From positions 6,349,209 through 6,413,208 of the forward strand of contig NC_087065.1 of the NCBI RefSeq assembly GCF_963678635.1: a DNA stretch of 64,000 nucleotides, written 5' to 3'. The notes under the pieces were generated by a model, which ran no database searches, had not been told where the DNA came from, and saw only the letters and a list, made by a program, of their open reading frames with translations. The first letter of the stretch is position 1, and each line of letters starts with the position of its first letter. The DNA is from Symsagittifera roscoffensis. Taxonomy: Eukaryota; Xenacoelomorpha; Acoela; Convolutidae. Positions 11,575-22,235 of this stretch are shown here, piece after piece. The position numbers and the translations under genes were made by a program.

Positions 11575-11660
11575 AAGGTATGGCCATTTGGTTTTGCGGG
11601 CAATAGCTAACCCGGCATTACTCGTGGCTACGATCCTCGAGTACGTGTCCCGCTGGTGCA
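11575..11660 (+). repeat. Left arm of an ~80 bp inverted repeat pair
   Basis: The segment containing GGGCAATAGCTAACCCGGC matches the reverse complement of 14565-14645. About 80 bp align with roughly three quarters identity and a perfect 19 bp core. Either these are the termini of a 3 kb insertion, or they are two copies of a short interspersed repeat in opposite orientation. Confidence 0.6.
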
Positions 11661-14564
11661 GTAACATTTTTTTTGTAAGAGAGAAAAAGAAAAACAGTCT
11701 TTAAAACTTAAAAATCTTTTCCGTGAAAAATTTCTCAACCACGGTGTTTGAATCAAATTCCATACAAGCATACCAACTTAATATTATGTCAATTATTGTA
11801 GAAATAGAAAACTCTTTCACAGCTTTTTCACCATTCAAAATATTAGTAAAGCGTTAGTAATCATATCAATTTTTGTTTGAACATTCTTAGTCTGCGAGCC
11901 GAAGCAAACTTGAGGCAATCGTCTGCGAACACCATTAAAGTCTAGATTAATGATAGAGTTATAATTCTTAGCTAATTTCAATTTTTCGATCGGATGGCCA
12001 GACAGTTGATACTTGGAGCAACCCAAAATTAAATATTTGAATGTAGAGAGAAGGCAAGGGACGATGAAGATTTTTGATGTTATCTTATTTAGTGAATTGA
12101 TGGGACATTTTGTTGATGCGACCAGCATTTGATAAGGTTTTTTGTGGTCAGTCGACTGATTGCAAGAATCTAATTTATTCGATTGGGAAGATACTGCAAA
12201 ATTTGTTTTTGAAGAGAAGCCAGAGACGTTGAGTTCATGATTCAGGATGAAATACGTTTACGGAATTGATTGAAATCAATTCTTAAAATCAATTTTTATC
12301 TTTTCGTCAGTCTTTTGACTTTTGTGTATTTGTCCTCTAAGAACTCGAATTCACCAGTTAACAAGGTTATTCCTTTTCAGTTTTTTAAAGTTCCCTCTTC
12401 GTTTTTTTTGTACAATTTGATAGTGTTACAAGTACCGGTCTGTGCGATTGATTTTGCACCGGCTATAGCTCAACGTTTATCATTCGAAGATATATCCCAA
12501 AAACAATCGATATGGCTATCATCCGTTTCAAGATTGTACATTATAAATGGCGTACAGTATAAATGAATAAGGACCAAGTGGTTTTAGTGTGGAACGTTGA
12601 AGAACGACTGATCAGAATATACGAGACAGATCATGCGTTCCCAAAGTAGAACAAAATTATATGACAAAAATACGAGCGCCTTAAGCCCTAATGATATAAC
12701 TTGATCACCACGGATATAAAATCTTTAACAATAAACCACATTTTATATGGTTGTTTAGTTGCTTTTTGCCGCGGATGTACTGTGAAAATCTTCTAGTATC
12801 TTATATTATGACGGTAAAATTAGGGACTGCTATGAATCATGGTAGTGAAAGTTCAACAGCATGACAATGAATGACTGGCAAGCGATGGCTTACAAATAAT
12901 AGCATTGTCTTGTCGAGAAAGTACAAATATCTACCAAACATACACGAGAGAATCGATTGCAGTCATCCATCAACAGAATGAGGGAGTCTCTCGTCTAGAG
13001 CAAGTCCGTTCAATGACTTGGCTCCCAGAAAAAAAGACGTCAATCAAAACGAGGAATGGAAAATGAAAAGTCAAATTTTGCTACTGAATTACCTCATTGA
13101 TCATATCAGTTTACTTCGACAGAATCCAAAAAGAATGAGCGAGAGTGGCACTGGTAACAAGAGCCATCCGGCATTAGAAAAGACTGAATTAAAAGACACA
13201 ACATCGCTTGATCAGTCTCCCAAAAACAATTTCTTTCGCGTTTGACTGCGAGTCAATCCCGTTGTTTGAAAATCAGGAGGGATGTATTTGTGATTATGAA
13301 AAGCGCGAAGCGTACTGGAATATTTCGACAGCAATGTCTCCCGAGTCGTTTGTTAGGGGAGCAGTTTTAACTCCCGAACAATAATTTTCCTATTTGGATA
13401 CTCGTGTTTCATCAACACAGAGTGCGGAGACAATTGATCGAGTGACCCCAGATCTCATTCAATGAAAACCTCCAAATGCAGCCTGATATGACAAAAAAGG
13501 GAACACTACAAATTCGAGAATTCTAAAAGCTTGAGCAAAATTTTTTCTTTTGTTTGAAATATTATTCCACAGCTTCTATAGTTTCATTTTTTTGTTTTGA
13601 ATTTTAACTTACTTCAACATGATCATGGTTATATGATTCATCTCAGATTTTAATTCGCCTAGTAGATCAATTAAAGTTTGCTCTGTAAAATATTCAGCAA
13701 ATTGTTAGAAAAAATTATAAAAATCGAGAATAAATTTTTGCAAAAGTTGTTTTTTGAGAAAGAATGAGAGAGAGAGAGAGAAAGAGAGAGACAGAAATAA
13801 ATACACTAGCTCATTAGTAAACCCTATTTATTTTCATATTGGAAGTCCAACCATAATTATTGGGATTTTTTCAATCACTCTCAGCTCTCTCACTCTCTCA
13901 TTATACTTTGTGCCCGGTGGGGTTAGCCAGGTTCTACGCAAAGAATCAGAGAGTGTTTAAAGCCCTAAATCTGCTTAATTTTGCGTTTATCTAGAAGTTT
14001 TGTATGTAGAAATGACAATTCTTTGATAAAAATCGTAAAAAAAAGAAACATTACGTTTTTTTTTTTCAAAAATAGAACATGACCCTTAACCCTGCTCAGA
14101 AAATCAAGGCAAATATGATTGAGGATAGTTTCAATGGATGTGGAGAAAAAATTGTATTTTAAATTTGTTTATAGTGTTTACGCAAAAATCAGATTTTCTC
14201 AATTTTTAAGAGTCTACTCTCATTGATTGAGGTATAAACGTTGTTTAGTTTCTACGTTTGTCCTAATTAGGCATCAGATAGCTCCTAAAAACTTCATATC
14301 ACATCTTCACTCGAATTCAAATTGAGATTTGAAAATCCACTTTAAAAATGACGGGAAAAAACTAGAAAAAATTATGTTTTTTATTAAGTTTTGAACACGA
14401 CCAGTAGATCTGTGCTCGAGATCATTTAAAATTTACTGGTTCGTTTTTAATTGATTTTGAAGACTTTTTTGTTAAACTATTTTTCTTTTTTTTCACAACA
14501 TGAAAAATTCGAGGTGTGCCTTTAATTTGATAAGAATCAATATTTTATTCATTTGATTTTACAG
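11661..14564. other. Interval between inverted repeats, no gene recognised
   Basis: About 2.9 kb separates the protease remnant from PolB. Open frames at 12270-12566 (98 codons, hydrophobic start, QKQSIWLSSVSRLYIINGVQ near the end) and 13018-13245 (75 codons, lysine-rich) have protein-like composition. They could be Polinton genes or cargo of an insertion, but neither was recognised. 13250-14560 is AT-rich with no coding signal. Confidence 0.4.
13755..13797. repeat. GA microsatellite
   Basis: A purine run of GAGAGA repeats interrupted by AAA and CAG. A matching CTCTC tract lies at 13880-13900. Confidence 0.8.
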
Positions 14565-14645
14565 AACGGGAAACATTCTCGAGGAACGCAGCAACGAGCA
14601 ACGCCGGGTTAGCTATTGCCCCTTAAACCAAACGACCTAGCCTGA
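14565..14645 (-). repeat. Right arm of the ~80 bp inverted repeat pair
   Basis: Reverse complement of 11575-11660, sharing GCCGGGTTAGCTATTGCCC and a CTCGAG block. Part of the sequence (AACGAGCA...CGCCGGGTT) also resembles the end of the SINE-like element at 45966-46185. Confidence 0.6.
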
Positions 14646-15398
14646 TAGCCTGATTATTTCGAAAGTTATGAAATGAAACATTTCACGGTACACTGAATCA
14701 CATGAAAGAAACTTTGATTTCGATGTCTTTTGAACAGGTTCAAATGACAATCTATGCTTTTCATGCATCTGCAACTATCAAAATATACAGTTTGCAAACT
14801 TTCCATTTGTTTCAAGTGACTATCTTATATTTCAACTTAATTGTATAGTTGATGGCTTTATTTTCTGAAAATTTTTATTTCATATTTCTACTTTTTGTTA
14901 TGCAAACCAAGAAATGAGCTTGAAATTGTTTGAAAAAAATACCGTTTCACAATTAAAATTAGTCAGAAAAATTTAGGCTCTATCTCGATCATTTTAATCT
15001 TTAAACTTCGTGAGTTAAGGCTGAAATTTTATTTGAAAGTCTAAACCAGTCCCCTAAAAGTTGCCAAACTTTAAAAAAATTTTGTGGCTGCCCTTTAAAA
15101 TTAATAGCAAAAGTGTGAGGCTGTAAAAAAATCAGTTTTTCATTATACAAAAACCTCGCTCTTGAACAATGTGATGAGACATGTACAGCTTAAAACTAAA
15201 ATAAACTCTGTTTTTGCAAAAGAAAGAATTTCTTGTCAAATTCACGGCAGAGTTTACTTTGTTTAGTTACTTCTACTGATCGCTACTCTTAATACTCTTA
15301 GTTTTTAGTCCTTCTCACTTCTCATTTTTGCTTCTTCTTAGCCAGTTTTATTTCAATCTTGAAATTTTCCTGAATTACTCCAGTAATTTCAACAAACA
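14646..15398. other. AT-rich interval upstream of PolB
   Basis: No gene or named repeat was recognised. A 3' untranslated or promoter role for the Polinton is possible but not supported by any motif. Confidence 0.4.
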
Positions 15399-16686
15399 AT
15401 GCCAAACTCTACTTCTATCGCGACACCTGTTCCGTGCCAGCAGTGCGGAAAAATACTGAGCTCTAAAATGAACTTGAGAAGTCATGAGCAAAAAGATTAC
15501 AATATCCTTCTCCCACTCTTTTTCGAACTGTTTGCAATGAATGTTCGAGAGTTTGTCAAAAACCCGAGAGCACGTTGAGCTGGCACATGACATGAATTCA
15601 AACAATCAATGTATCTTTTGCCATACAGTTTTTTTCACTGCAAAAACCTATCGACATTTGCTGAAGAAGAACGTATTGCCAGGTGGGATGGCATCGAGAC
15701 GACGTCTTCCGCTGCGCCAAGGGAAAGCGCTTCCAGAAGAAAATTGCGTCGGTACGATCTCAAAATTGGTGATAAAGAAATTGATTTGCTTCGAACCATG
15801 ATGCAAAATAAGGAGGAAATGGATGGTCTCATACTGGATTGGGTCAAAGAGGGCCCGAAAAAATTGCATTTCCATGTGGAAGTAGGGATGATCAAAGTTC
15901 CCACTGTGTAATACGGGGACTCCGGAAAGTTCGAAAGGACTATGCTAATTCTAAACACTAGGCCATTGACAGTGTTCTACGAGGGAATAGATAGGGATCA
16001 AAATTTGAAACTGATTTAAACATGGTCAACCAAGTCAATTCGTTCTCTTCTCATGGTAGCTGATGAATTATTGATCGAAATGAAAAACTGCAAATCAGTT
16101 TCGCGGCCTTCTCACCAAAAAGAGAAGGAACATACCTCAAGCTACCTGATGCACTCAGCGCTGCTTCTGCTCTGCTCACAAACAACAACACTAAAGATGA
16201 TTACCATTGTTTCTATACTGCGTTGTTGCAGCGTATCACAACGTGACTGAGCGGGCCCTCTACCCCACATCTAGAGGATGGCTAGAGAGAAACAATGTCT
16301 CAGCCTACGATCTCGACCAAGAAGGAATGTTTCATGTTCAACGATGGCGAATGGTTGCCCATAAAACTATCGAACAGTTTCACTACTAGCCTGATTGTGG
16401 ACTTGTTGCTGCTGACAAATGGAGCAAAGTATCACTATGTGTTGATAAGCGATCTCCAGAAACTGGTCGACTACGTGTGGCACAAAATGCATCGATTTGC
16501 CTCATATGTTTCCACACATGCGCTCCATTCGAAACTCTGAGAAGACATCTAGAACTATGCTACCAAGACGAAGATGTCGTCATAAAAATGCCCAACCCGG
16601 GAAAAGATGACCACAAGTTCAAAAGATTAACCGCTCGTTGGTACGTACCCAGAGTGATCTACTTTGTCTTGGAGTCACTTATCTAA
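15399..16686 (+). pseudogene. Polinton protein-primed DNA polymerase B, N-terminal part
   Basis: The ATG at 15399 opens a frame with a C2H2-like zinc finger (CQQCGKIL...HEQK). Further pieces in shifted frames include a second finger, a basic stretch, LHFHVEVGMIKVPTV at about 15860-15908, a VDLLLLTNGAKYHYVLISDL block (16400-16460), another C2H2-like motif, and VIKMPNPGKDDHKFKRL leading to VPRVIYFVLESL at 16640-16680. This matches the N-terminal domain of Polinton PolB up to the first exonuclease motif. There the normal Asp (D-x-E) is Val (GTC at 16666-16668) while the Glu remains. The rest of the exonuclease and the whole palm are missing. Confidence 0.85.
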
Positions 16687-16958
16687 CCAGTATACGGACC
16701 GAAGCGTTATCCGCAAAAATCTATGGGCAATTCGATGATTTAGGAAGCATTATACAGTGTTGCCTAAACGTTTGATTCATCTGAAAACAAAGTTCTTCTT
16801 TTCCTATTTTTTAATCATAACTTAGAGTCTTATGCTCTTTAAAAAAATGAATGAAATTTTGTTCGGTATAAACTGAGTTTTTGAAGTGAAATGAAACTAT
16901 CGCCTGCTTTGCAGAAAATCATAAATAGTTTGCTTCTGTTTAGAAGGCAATCAAAAAA
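16687..16958. other. AT-rich filler replacing the PolB catalytic core
   Basis: Only about 270 bases separate the first exonuclease motif from the C-terminal block. Intact Polinton polymerases have roughly 2 kb of coding sequence here. No polymerase motif (such as SLYPS or DTD) is visible, so this is an internal deletion junction filled by AT-rich sequence. Confidence 0.7.
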
Positions 16959-17165
16959 TTGAGTGCCAAAGGAATAAAACGGAATGCACAGCGAAAACTG
17001 GTCCACCAAACCTTCAGGGACCTATTTTTTAATGGAAAACCAATGAGAGTGTACAACTATAAAATAATTTCGAAATTTCACACAAGAATGACAATGAAAC
17101 AAAACAAATTTGCATTATCACCATTCGACTCACAACGTTTTCTCCTTTTCGGCGGGATTTAAACA
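16959..17165 (+). pseudogene. Polinton PolB, C-terminal end
   Basis: A 67-codon frame reads SAKGIKRNAQRKLVHQTF, then LFFNGKPMRVYNYKIISKFH and NKFALSPFDSQRFLLFGGI, followed by a stop and a remnant of the terminal H-x-H-like end. The KG(V/I)KRN...F..Y...LF.GK...R.....S..H......NK.ALS..D.KR.....GI pattern is the standard C-terminus of Polinton polymerases. Together with the upstream half it shows the two ends of one gene whose middle has been lost. Confidence 0.8.
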
Positions 17166-17480
17166 ATTCCCTTTAGCCATTAAGCCGCCAAAGAAAATGC
17201 GTTTCTATAAAATATTTATATGGACACCGAAAGGCCCAACTCATACAATGAAGCTGATATCAGTCCGCCCGAATTTCAAATTTAGGATTAGTGATTTTTA
17301 CAGCGGCCCTACTCAGAAACAGAGCTGCGAAAAGAAAAATCTTATAGTAGCCTAGTCCCTGACGGTCCCCCTATCAATATTCCATTTATTTTACCGGAAG
17401 CTTCAGAAGAAAGACTACCTAAAAACAGCGCAAAGAAAACCAAAATAATTAACAATCAATTCTGAAACATTGTTTTGAGA
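17166..17480 (+). pseudogene. Unrecognised ORF fragments after PolB
   Basis: Broken frames follow PolB, including a proline- and lysine-rich stretch (SSLVPDGPPINIPFILPEAS, about 17342-17402). They may be one more Polinton gene or noncoding. No family was recognised. Confidence 0.3.
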
Positions 17481-18360
17481 TGATTTTACTGCTCGTCCCT
17501 TTTTACTTCGACTCTAATTTGTTTCGGTTTTTACCAATTTATCGCTTATTAAATATTCGCATTACGCTCAACCACTGCCCTAACATAAATAACATAAATA
17601 GCTTCAGGCAAATAAACTAATTGACGCAAACCAAATGTTAGCTCAAACAAATGTGTGAAGTCCTTTAATTCAGTTTTAATAACAAACTTTTATAAGCATG
17701 ACAAATCTTCGACAAAAAAAAGAAAACCAGGAAATAATATCCACGTGAAACTATGACCAAAAAGAAAAGTCGAGGAATTAGAACGATTAATTTTAATAAT
17801 CGCGGGAAAAGGAACCGCTTTAAAGGGAATTAGAAGAAATTGTTGTGTCAGATCCCAGTTGTTAAGCTCAGCTTAACAAGATCCTATGAAAGGGGTCTTT
17901 TACTTTAAGGGTGGGAACTTACGTTCATTTACAAAATCCTAAGATAGGGATCCTCCAAAAAATTAAGAAACCATTTTCTAGGATTTTGTTTTACGTGAGG
18001 CCTTCCTCCCATCCCCCCCCCCCCCCCTAGAATCAAAACTACTTAAAATTATGGACCAGGAGGTTATTTATGTTCAGCTTTAGAAAATTAAAATTACAGA
18101 TCAGTGTTAAAGTTTATCTTTTGAGTTACAGCAACAAATAACAGCAACGATTTCAGCTCAGTAAATTAGCTAAACTAGTCCTGTAATCAAAATAGTTGGA
18201 AAAATTGAAGCCTTATTCGGGAGAAGTATATATTTACCAAGAGATAAAGCTGTAGAGTTGGCGAATCTAATATTTTTCGACTTTTTCAGCCTAAACGAAA
18301 GCCAACAGGACACAGACCAACAGACAAGCATTAAATAATTTGAGCTGGTAAAACTAACCT
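17481..18360. other. Interval with a perfect palindrome and a poly-C tract
   Basis: No gene was recognised. 17859-17879 is a perfect inverted repeat, TTGTTAAGCT-C-AGCTTAACAA. A second weaker hairpin pairs ACAAAATCCTA near 17930 with TAGGATTTTGT near 17980. 18013-18027 is a run of 15 C. Confidence 0.55.
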
Positions 18361-18960
18361 CAACTGTGAAATATTTTTTTTTAAAAAGGAACAGATTCGA
18401 ACCCCCATCTCAAGCTAAAAAGCAAGCTAAAAATCAATCAATCTAATTTTACAAAACTCATAGGACACATAATAGAGATGATTTGGGCCCGGCATTCAAA
18501 AACCAGGACCCCTCGAACCGCCTGGTCTAACAAGTGATAGCGCTAATCGGAACTTCTCGTGTGATCTCCGAATGCAGCAGTGGTAATGTGGCCTAAAACT
18601 ATCAGGTTATAGACATTTTCGGGTAGGCTGAAGCTTAAGACCCGAGACCACCTGTACCATTAAAACCGGCATCAAATCTTAAATAAAAAGTCAACACCCG
18701 GCTTTCAGAAGTCAGTTTATGGACCCCAAACGGCTCAAGGAGCCAAAAGCCTTGACCGGATTGGCCGGAATTTATCAGCATTTGGGAAAAGCCCAAACCA
18801 GAAACAAGGAATTGGCTAGGGCATACGCAACATAAAGTTGAGCAAGGGCCTAGTGAGTTAAGAGCGAGGGTAAACACTAGACACCACACTGAAAAAGAAC
18901 TCAAATGATCAAAATTGCATAGGCGGCGACTCCTTGCTGTGCTTATAGTTCTTTTTTTTA
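18361..18960 (-). repeat. GC-richer block with tRNA-like B boxes (possible SINE)
   Basis: This block is visibly more GC-rich than its surroundings and free of homopolymer runs. Read on the minus strand, it contains GGTTCGAGGGGTCC near 18515 and GGGGGTTCGAATCTG near 18395, both close to the Pol III B-box consensus GGTTCGANNCC. A 5 bp CCAGG/CCTGG stem encloses the first. No complete cloverleaf folds, so a tRNA-derived repeat or unrelated mobile DNA is more likely than a tRNA gene. Confidence 0.3.
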
Positions 18961-19499
18961 AACATGATCATAACTATTGGAAACGGGATGCATCGGTAAG
19001 CACTAATCAAATGAGGATGAACATGGTAGGTAGAATTCCAATGGGAAACTTAACAAAACCCTTGGATTAAAAACCGAAAGTTAGTCTGATCCCCAGCTCT
19101 TGTTCTATGAAATAGTGTTTGAGCACCATGCTTGTAATTAAGGTTAATTTATCTATTGGAAAATTCATTAGGAGACGAGACGTTACCCTTTCCTTTGGGT
19201 ACTGCGTTGAAGTAGTGGATTCAGAAAAGATCGATACCGGAAAATAATTTATTCAATTTTAGCTTTGACATTTACGTTTTTTCTAAGAAAAATAATCCAG
19301 AGAAATCCGGCAAAAAAACGAGTGTGACGTGGGAGTTATGTTTCTTAAAATTATGAAAAGACGGGATGTTTTCAGTTCCTCGGAGGTGGTTTTTTTGTTA
19401 AAGTATTAACCTTAAGAGACGAGATAAGTCACCTGAAAGCCAACCAGGTGGAAGTGAAATTGAAATAATCCTACCCGCACCAACAAAAATGGTTTCTGA

Positions 19500-19830
19500 T
19501 CGATTTAAATTGATTTTAAATCGGTTTTAAATCGATCCAAATCGTTTAACAATGTACATTTTACGAACTTAAATGGATTTTAAATAAATTTAAATCGATT
19601 TTTTTGAAAACTTCAAATCGACTTAAGTGCCTAAAAAATTGATTTAAATCGATTTGGATGGATTTTCCGACTCACTAAAACCCATCCAAACCTCATTTAA
19701 ATCCATTTTAAATCGATTTAAATCGATCTTTTTGATTATTTTAAATCAATTCAAGTGTCTAAAAAATCGATTTAAATCAATTTGGATGGATTTTCAGACC
19801 CACTAAAATCAATTTTTTTGCTAACAAGGC
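19500..19830. repeat. ATCGAT-centred AT-rich repeat, two ~129 bp units
   Basis: Strings of TTTAAATCGATTTAAATCGA are arranged in two units starting near 19592 and 19720. Each runs AAATCGAT-poly(T)-...-GCCTAAAAAATTGATTTAAATC-GATTTGGATGGATTTTC-ACTCACTAAAA. Many words are self-complementary, so single strands could fold. Confidence 0.7.
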
Positions 19831-19949
19831 GAAAAAACATACCCTTTAAAAAAATTTTGGATTAATTTCATTCTCAATTTTTAAATATGAACACTCGTGC
19901 CAGATGTTATATAATTCAATAAAATGATCCACATAAATCAGATTAGGCA

Positions 19950-20222
19950 ATGAAAACAGGCAATGAAATTATGGAATATTATTGTAAGTCCTGTTACAAA
20001 CAAGATAAGGGTCAGATTGAATTAAAACTTGATCCCATTATTATGCAATTAAACCATGGAAAATTATACGAAAAACGAATCAAGAAAATGGTCAATATAG
20101 ATCACTTTTTGAACTCAATATATGCAAGAAAATCATTGAATTTTATCGATGTTTTGGTCTTTTTATTTGGTTTTTTAGGTGATACAATACGCTATGGATG
20201 TAAAATGAAAAATGATAAGTAA
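19950..20222 (+). other. Unrecognised 90-codon open frame inside the TIR element
   Basis: The frame starts with ATG, carries a CKSC pair near residue 13 and a hydrophobic stretch near residues 67-78. No transposase motif is visible. It may be chance in an AT-rich element or the relic of a captured gene. Confidence 0.2.
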
Positions 20223-20305
20223 TGGATAAATGCAATGTAAATTCGAAACTGATAAATCTCGAATGGAAAAAATCGAGTTAAAGCGATTGAAATCCGTTTT
20301 AATCC

Positions 20306-20519
20306 TGTTGTGAAACGTACCATTTTATTCTCAGTCATTTAATTGATCTGTAAATTACCATAACTGGTTAGTTAGCTTTGACCTTGATACGCTCATTCTC
20401 TCCGGCGGAGAGAAAGTTCTCTCACTTTTTAATGTTTTAACTTTGAGATTAATTCTTTTCTTAAACACTTTTTATCTGTACATAAGTAGAAATTGCTGTA
20501 ACAAAGACATATTTTGTCA
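20306..20519 (+). repeat. 5' LTR of the gypsy-type element (214 bp)
   Basis: Begins TGTTGTGAAACGTACC and ends TTTTGTCA (TG...CA). It matches 26815-27053 along its whole length except for a 25 bp expansion of the GGAGAGAATGTTCTCTC block in the 3' copy. The five bases before it, AATCC, resemble AAACC after the 3' LTR, a 4-of-5 target site duplication. Confidence 0.88.
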
Positions 20520-21330
20520 TGGCGCAGTCAAACAGTAACGAATTAAACGTGAGAGGTATACCTTCATTCTGGCAAAATCATACGGTGGACCCACCAATTC
20601 CCTGGGAGGAGTGGAGCGACTTATTTCAACTAGCAATGATCGCAAAAGAAAATATCGATATTGACAATCTCCTAAATCCGATAGAACGATATCACCCACA
20701 CTCTCCAGTACTAGAAAATCCACCGGAAAACGAAACCGAAACTCAAAAACATCTCGTATGGAAAAGAACATCCATGAAAAAAAGAGGTACGATGACAGAG
20801 AAATGGCCTCGATAAAGTTAGAATAAAAGAGATTCAACGACATGAGATTCGAAGAGGCCGACAAAAAGCTCAGATCCATCCTCTATTTAGCCCTTGGAAA
20901 TGAATGAAAGAAAATATCCGCCAAAAGTTCACGAGAGTTAAGATCCTTCAAATTTCTTTCAAAGAATTCTGGGAAAATCTGTCGTTAGCATTCGTGAGGA
21001 AAACAAATGTAAACTTCGAAAGACACAAGCTTTTGAATAGAAAACAGAGAGACAGAGAATCGTTGGAACCATTTTGGGGAGCACTCGCAGAAATGGCAAA
21101 AAGATGTAACATATCCACAAAAGAAGTTGAGTGGATTCCAGACATTTTTATCAACAACATGAAGAACTCAGACATCCAATGTGAACTCCTCACGAAAACC
21201 TTACCTCCCCTAGAAGCACTAACTGTGGCCCTGAGTGACGGAAAAGGAATTTTGAACCACATGAAAATGACGAGTGTTTTAAATCCAACGGATATTCTTC
21301 CAACAAATCTTTTAATCAATTTAATGTAAA
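20519..21330 (+). pseudogene. Gag capsid region, frameshifted
   Basis: The ATG at 20519-20521 straddles the LTR/primer-site junction and opens 98 codons with DPPIPWEEWSDLFQLAM. After a frame break near 20770-20900 the frame at 20904-21329 (141 codons) continues with RHKLLNRKQRDRESLEPFWG, ALAEMAKRCN and EWIPDIFINNMKNSDIQ, the usual pattern of gypsy-type Gag capsid domains (F-ER--L--RKQ---E-----W---L). In an intact element it would form the particle. At least one frameshift plus stops between the two pieces show it is not functional. Confidence 0.75.
20520..20530 (+). promoter_or_regulatory. Primer binding site, tRNA-Ser-like
   Basis: TGGCGCAGTC immediately follows the LTR. It is complementary to a tRNA 3' end GACTGCGCCA, which fits serine tRNAs (5' GCAGTC) as used by the 17.6/297 group of gypsy elements. 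The identification of the tRNA is from memory. Confidence 0.6.
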
Positions 21331-21364
21331 AAGAGAACCCACTTTAAACATCGAAAGGAGAATA

Positions 21365-21487
21365 ACTTGCATGAAATGCGACGGAACACTCTCTAAAGGA
21401 CATCTGACAGGATTCCTCGCAAAAGATACAACTTGTATATCATGTAAAAATTGCGGACATTTCACCAGACTTTGTAAATCACGCAGT
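21365..21487 (+). pseudogene. Nucleocapsid zinc knuckle of gag
   Basis: The sequence contains a perfect C-x2-C-x4-H-x4-C knuckle, CISCKNCGHFTRLC, at 21434-21475, preceded by another C-x2-C pair (CMKC) at 21368. This is the nucleic-acid-binding part of Gag. The frame is open from about 21332 but separated from the capsid frame by a shift. Confidence 0.8.
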
Positions 21488-21610
21488 AAAAATGTGAATA
21501 ATGTAGATAGTCAACTTGTACACAATTCAGATTAGAATTATCCCTCGGAACAACCAGATGTAAATAACGACCGTGTAAATAGAGAATGCTGTGGAGTAGT
21601 CAACGCATGG

Positions 21611-22235
21611 TTGAAGTCCGGACAGAGCGATAATGATGATTACTCTGTATTAAAAGTGACAAATATCTACGACAACCAAGAAAAAGAATTGAAGAAGCTA
21701 CTAAACATCGGCCTAGGAAAAGCAAACCAAGTAATTCTTAATATCCAAGTGGCTTCAGCTAGTCCTGTGAGCTTTCTTAAACAAAATGTTTCACATGAGT
21801 TGAAGTTACGAGACCCTTATTTGCAGATTTATCTAGTGGATCAGGCGACTAAAGAACTTTACTGTGGATTCACAGATAACGCAATCAATATCAGTCGAAA
21901 GGTAATCTTACGTATTTTCTCAAATGGTTGGTCTCACAGGGAATGTCATTTCTTTTTAACAAAAGGACACGATAGAAACATCCTGGGAAATGACAGTTTG
22001 CCAAAAGTGGGAATCGAAGTATCCCAAAAATATTTTCCCCACTTCATCAACAAGAATACTTGTAAGTCCATCAATTTAATTTCATCAACTGACAAAGAGA
22101 ATGAAATAGACATGATATCCAAGACATTTAAGCAATTATTCTTTCGGATTGGTAAATTAAAAAACCAAAAAAAAATAACACAATTCCACGAGCCACTAAA
22201 ACCAATACAACTAAAGGCAGACACGTTCCACTGCA
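21611..22235 (+). pseudogene. Aspartic protease (retropepsin) with lost catalytic Asp
   Basis: A 213-codon frame contains NQVILNIQVASASPVSFLK (about residues 42-60) and NILGNDSLPKVGIEVSQ (about residues 122-138). In relatives the first block carries DSGSP; here it reads ASASP, so the catalytic aspartate and the glycine are gone. The second block is the conserved ILG.D.LP.IG of gypsy proteases. The protease would have cut the polyprotein. The frame is long but the active site is dead, a sign of relaxed selection. Confidence 0.75.

Larger units (their letters stand above)
4760..17480 (+). mobile_element. Decayed Polinton/Maverick DNA transposon
   Basis: All recognisable parts lie on one strand in about 12.7 kb: packaging ATPase, small conserved ORF, retroviral-type integrase, penton, basic core-like protein, major capsid protein, adenain-like protease and protein-primed PolB. 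This set defines Polintons (Mavericks), 15-20 kb self-synthesising transposons related to adintoviruses. Every long gene has stops or frameshifts and PolB has lost its middle, so the copy is dead. The outer boundaries are approximate because no terminal inverted repeat pair was found. A possible 3 kb insertion (11575-14645) separates protease from PolB. Confidence 0.88.

Noticed and set aside
18635-18904. 89-codon minus-strand open frame rich in Cys and Leu
   Set aside because: It has no start context or domain and is explained by the GC-rich, possibly SINE-like block.
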